Source of the DNA: JBDKVA01 sp039679375
GTDB lineage: Bacteria > Bacillota > Clostridia > Acetivibrionales > DTU013
NCBI GenBank assembly: GCA_039679375.1
Contig: JBDKVA010000120.1
Coordinates: forward strand, 1 to 15,959
Length of the DNA stretch: 15,959 bases
Reading direction: 5' to 3'
Below the pieces are notes generated by a model. That model did not search any database and was not told the DNA's origin. It was given only the letters and a program-made list of their open reading frames with translations. The translations under genes and the position numbers were made by a program. Of the stretch, positions 14,259-15,959 are shown one piece after another (the first letter of the stretch is position 1; every line of letters begins with the position of its first letter).

Positions 14259-14756
14259 TTAATATTTATCCAGTATGCTCCGGAGTTTATCCGGATTTAC
14301 CTGCTTGTAAACCCTGTCATTGATTGTAATGGCCGGTGCCAGACCGCATGCGCCGATACACCGCATGACCTCCAGCGTGAACTTTCTGTCTTTTGTTGTG
14401 CCGCCCACTTCCACCTCAAGAATTTCCCTGAGCTTGTCAATGATCTTTTTACCGCCCCGGACATAGCAGGCCGTACCCAGGCAGACCCGGATGGTATTCT
14501 CACCCTTGGGTTGTGTGGAAAAGAAGGAGTAAAAAGTAACAACTCCGCTCACCTCGGACAGAGGCTTGCACAGCTTTTCGGCAATGAACTGCTGCAGCTC
14601 CAGCGGCAGATAACCGTATATACCCTGAGCCATGTGCAGTATCTGAATCAAGCTGCCCTCCCTTTCCCGATACTCTTCAATTACCTCCGCAATTCTTTCG
14701 TACTTTTCCTGTTCCGTTTCCTTTTTGCACGCGCATACTTTCGTCTGAACGCTCAT
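14259..14756 (-). CDS. hydC: NuoE-like [2Fe-2S] subunit of the hydrogenase complex (HydC/HndA type)
   Basis: A 165-residue homologue of the complex I 24-kDa subunit and paralogue of the NuoE-like protein encoded at 994-1485. [2Fe-2S] ligands: C92 and C97 (CLGTAC), C133 and C137 (CIGAC). The helical N-half holds SLIQILHMAQGIYGYLP. It is the first gene of the complete hydrogenase operon, with the NuoF-GltD fusion 15 nt after it and HydA last. ATG at 14756 is chosen rather than an in-frame start 63 nt upstream because AAGGAGG stands before it and the upstream residues are not family-like. As in the paralogue, the N-terminus carries extra cysteines (CAC at 8-10). A predicted promoter lies about 280 nt upstream with Rex-like operators. 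Confidence 0.94.
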   Translation of the reverse strand: MSVQTKVCACKKETEQEKYERIAEVIEEYREREGSLIQILHMAQGIYGYLPLELQQFIAEKLCKPLSEVSGVVTFYSFFSTQPKGENTIRVCLGTACYVRGGKKIIDKLREILEVEVGGTTKDRKFTLEVMRCIGACGLAPAITINDRVYKQVNPDKLRSILDKY

Positions 14757-15006
14757 AAAAAACCTCCTTGGAATAGCATATTCTGCAGGTAAAATGTGAT
14801 ATTGGGAACCCATATTCAATTATACTTTGGCTATTTTTTAACAATCCTTTGCACCATATCATGCAATCTGGTTATCTGCACCGGCAGATATGGTTGAGAT
14901 GCAGACCGCATGCAGTTCTTTTGTGGCATGATGCTGTCTGAATGTCGATCGTAGATGTGGAATATTTTGAAATAGACCGTCTTTCTGCTTTGATACTTTG
15001 CATGTT
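14757..15006. other. Long 5' leader of the hydrogenase operon
   Basis: No gene is seen. On the minus strand this would be transcribed from the promoter near 15036. It includes a small exact hairpin TATCTGC-ACCG-GCAGATA (14873-14890), whose right arm also overlaps an alternative pairing of ACCATAT (14853-14859) with ATATGGT (14888-14894). No known riboswitch is recognised. Confidence 0.5.
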
Positions 15007-15024
15007 TTGTTAATTTATTAACGA
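15007..15024. promoter_or_regulatory. Rex operator (one mismatch)
   Basis: TTGTTAATTTATTAACGA matches the Rex consensus TTGTTAA-N4-TTAACAA at 13 of 14 fixed positions. It lies about 12-29 nt downstream of the predicted start of the hydC/hydB/hydA operon. Confidence 0.8.
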
Positions 15025-15042
15025 TTGTATGGATTTAAGAAC

Positions 15043-15071
15043 ATTATAACACTCATTTCCAATATTAGCAA
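15043..15071 (-). promoter_or_regulatory. Promoter of the hydC-hydB-hydA operon
   Basis: On the minus strand TTGCTA (15071-15066, -35, 4 of 6) is followed after 17 nt by TATAAT (15048-15043, perfect -10). Rex-like sites lie on both sides (15007-15024 and 15078-15095). Confidence 0.68.
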
Positions 15072-15077
15072 GCCTGA

Positions 15078-15095
15078 AAATTAAATATTTAACAA
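15078..15095. promoter_or_regulatory. Degenerate second Rex-like site upstream of the promoter
   Basis: AAATTAAATATTTAACAA has a perfect right half TTAACAA and the inner TTAA of the left half, 11 of 14 fixed positions. It sits just upstream of the -35, so with the downstream site it could allow looping or cooperative repression. It could also be chance AT-rich sequence. Confidence 0.4.
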
Positions 15096-15251
15096 AGTTA
15101 TGTATTTATATTTGTACATAGACAAGGCAAAGGTTTTCTGCCGGAATGTAAAAATAAAATTTCGAGGCATCGAGCCCTACTCTTGGCACATTTCACTGTG
15201 CGAATTTGCCTATTTGGCCGGATCTGCGCTGCAAATGGCCGGTAACAAAAC

Positions 15252-15279
15252 AGGCGTGCACCACAAATCATGCACGCCT
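15252..15279 (-). terminator. Rho-independent terminator of the lipoprotein gene
   Basis: On the minus strand AGGCGTGCA (15279-15271) pairs exactly with TGCACGCCT (15260-15252) around a 10-nt loop and is followed by GTTTTGTT. It begins 19 nt after the lipoprotein stop codon. The remaining gap to the hydrogenase promoter (15072-15251) shows no gene, only a direct repeat GGCCGG about 20 nt apart. Confidence 0.82.
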
Positions 15280-15297
15280 TATGAATTACTAATTAAA

Positions 15298-15828
15298 TCA
15301 GCTTGCCTTCTTTTTCACCAGAATTGCCAGGTAGGTTTTAGCGCCCTCCAATAAAGCGGGAGACTTTTCACTCCCGTTCACAATGGCTTCAAATCCGTTC
15401 TTTGTACCACTGAGCGTGGCCGAACCCAAATCATCAAGGAATAAAGTATTTTCATTTTCCAGCTCCCACAGCTTCGCATATTCTTCTATGATTTCCTTCG
15501 CGGATCTGGTAGAGAGAAGTTTAATGTCAAAAGACACTCCATCGGAAAAGCTATTTACTTCAATGATTTTGTCTTCACTTGCTTTTGACAGAGGGAAATC
15601 GGTTGCCGGATAAGCGGCGGGAATATCGACGATCTTAACGTTTTCATATGTCTGCTTGCCTGAATTTGCGGAAGCTGGAGCCGGACTTGCAGCCTTTGCA
15701 GTGGGGTTTGCCGGTGGGGCAGCGTCTGTCTTTGCGCTTACATTATTTGCAGCCTTTTCTCCCCCGCAGCCTGCAAGTAATGAACACAAGAAGATGACTG
15801 CCAGTATCACACTGATGATTTTTTTCAT
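15298..15828 (-). CDS. Small lipoprotein of unknown function
   Basis: A 176-residue exported lipoprotein. The N-terminus is a lipoprotein signal peptide with lipobox LLAGC (lipidation at C21) followed by GGEK. Residues about 25-58 are an Ala/Pro/Ser-rich spacer that would lift the domain off the membrane. The remaining about 115 residues form a small alpha/beta domain (DFPLSKASEDKIIEVNS, SAKEIIEEYAKLWELE, GFEAIVNGSEKSPALL) that I do not recognise. ATG at 15828 has AAGGAG 10 nt upstream. It is followed by its own terminator, so it is likely expressed separately from the hydrogenase operon. No confident promoter was found in the 131 bases upstream within the window. Confidence 0.85.
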   Translation of the reverse strand: MKKIISVILAVIFLCSLLAGCGGEKAANNVSAKTDAAPPANPTAKAASPAPASANSGKQTYENVKIVDIPAAYPATDFPLSKASEDKIIEVNSFSDGVSFDIKLLSTRSAKEIIEEYAKLWELENENTLFLDDLGSATLSGTKNGFEAIVNGSEKSPALLEGAKTYLAILVKKKAS

Positions 15829-15959
15829 AATGAAGATTCTCCTTTTTGTCTATTTTAATTTAGCTTTATTGAATATGAATCCATGCATCGATTTGTAACC
15901 TATTTATCCATTAGCCGCTCCTTCTGTATAATTTTGTAGAATTTTTTCATATCATTTTG

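Noticed and set aside
15100..15250. Possible riboswitch between the lipoprotein terminator and the hydrogenase promoter
   Set aside because: Some short stems and GC-rich patches exist, but no core motif of a known class was recognised, and it lies upstream of the predicted start.
15900..15911. Tiny minus-strand ORF (ATG GAT AAA TAG) with a good GAAGGAG site upstream of the lipoprotein
   Set aside because: Three codons cannot be told from chance; no attenuator structure or promoter is visible at the window edge.

Overview
This is a gene-dense stretch in which every credible gene lies on the minus strand, so the loci read from high to low coordinates. Gene content and style suggest an anaerobic, fermentative Firmicute of the class Clostridia. 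The content is two [FeFe]-hydrogenase loci, a sensory-type [FeFe]-hydrogenase homologue, Rex-type operators, strong GGAGG ribosome sites with frequent GTG/TTG starts, and secreted beta-helix and copper-amine-oxidase-N proteins. The order DRTGG / RsbW-like ATPase / sensory hydrogenase / DRTGG / PHP followed by NuoE / ATPase / 2Fe-2S ferredoxin resembles, from memory, the hydrogenase region of Clostridium (Acetivibrio) thermocellum and relatives. Genus level is a guess.

Layout: (1) 15298-15828, a small lipoprotein with its own terminator. (2) 15095-9262, a hydrogenase operon: promoter with Rex-like operators, a leader of about 280 nt, then a NuoE-like subunit, a NuoF-like subunit fused to a GltD-like flavoprotein, and a complete [FeFe]-hydrogenase catalytic subunit (HydA/HndD type). 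The fusion gene is split by one in-frame TAG at 11910-11912, although the reading frame and conserved sequence continue intact on both sides. (3) 9261-8808, a hairpin-rich intergenic region. (4) 8807-6843, a secreted right-handed beta-helix protein with a repeated C-terminal region and a strong terminator. (5) 6659-5232, a secreted copper-amine-oxidase-N-domain protein with 42-bp tandem repeats. (6) 5231-1705, an operon driven by a promoter overlapping a perfect Rex operator: DRTGG protein, RsbW-like ATPase, sensory-type [FeFe]-hydrogenase homologue, second DRTGG protein, PHP phosphoesterase. (7) 1704-1, the start of a second hydrogenase operon with another perfect Rex operator: NuoE-like subunit, stand-alone GHKL ATPase, thioredoxin-like 2Fe-2S ferredoxin. 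Its NuoF and HydA partners are expected beyond base 1.

The genes fit one theme: disposal of reductant (NAD(P)H and reduced ferredoxin) as H2 by multi-subunit, possibly electron-bifurcating hydrogenases, under NADH/NAD+ control by Rex. Alongside lies an apparent sensory module, a hydrogenase-like Fe-S protein next to an anti-sigma-type kinase, two DRTGG proteins and a PHP protein, whose output is unknown. No tRNA, rRNA, CRISPR array, transposase or phage gene was seen.
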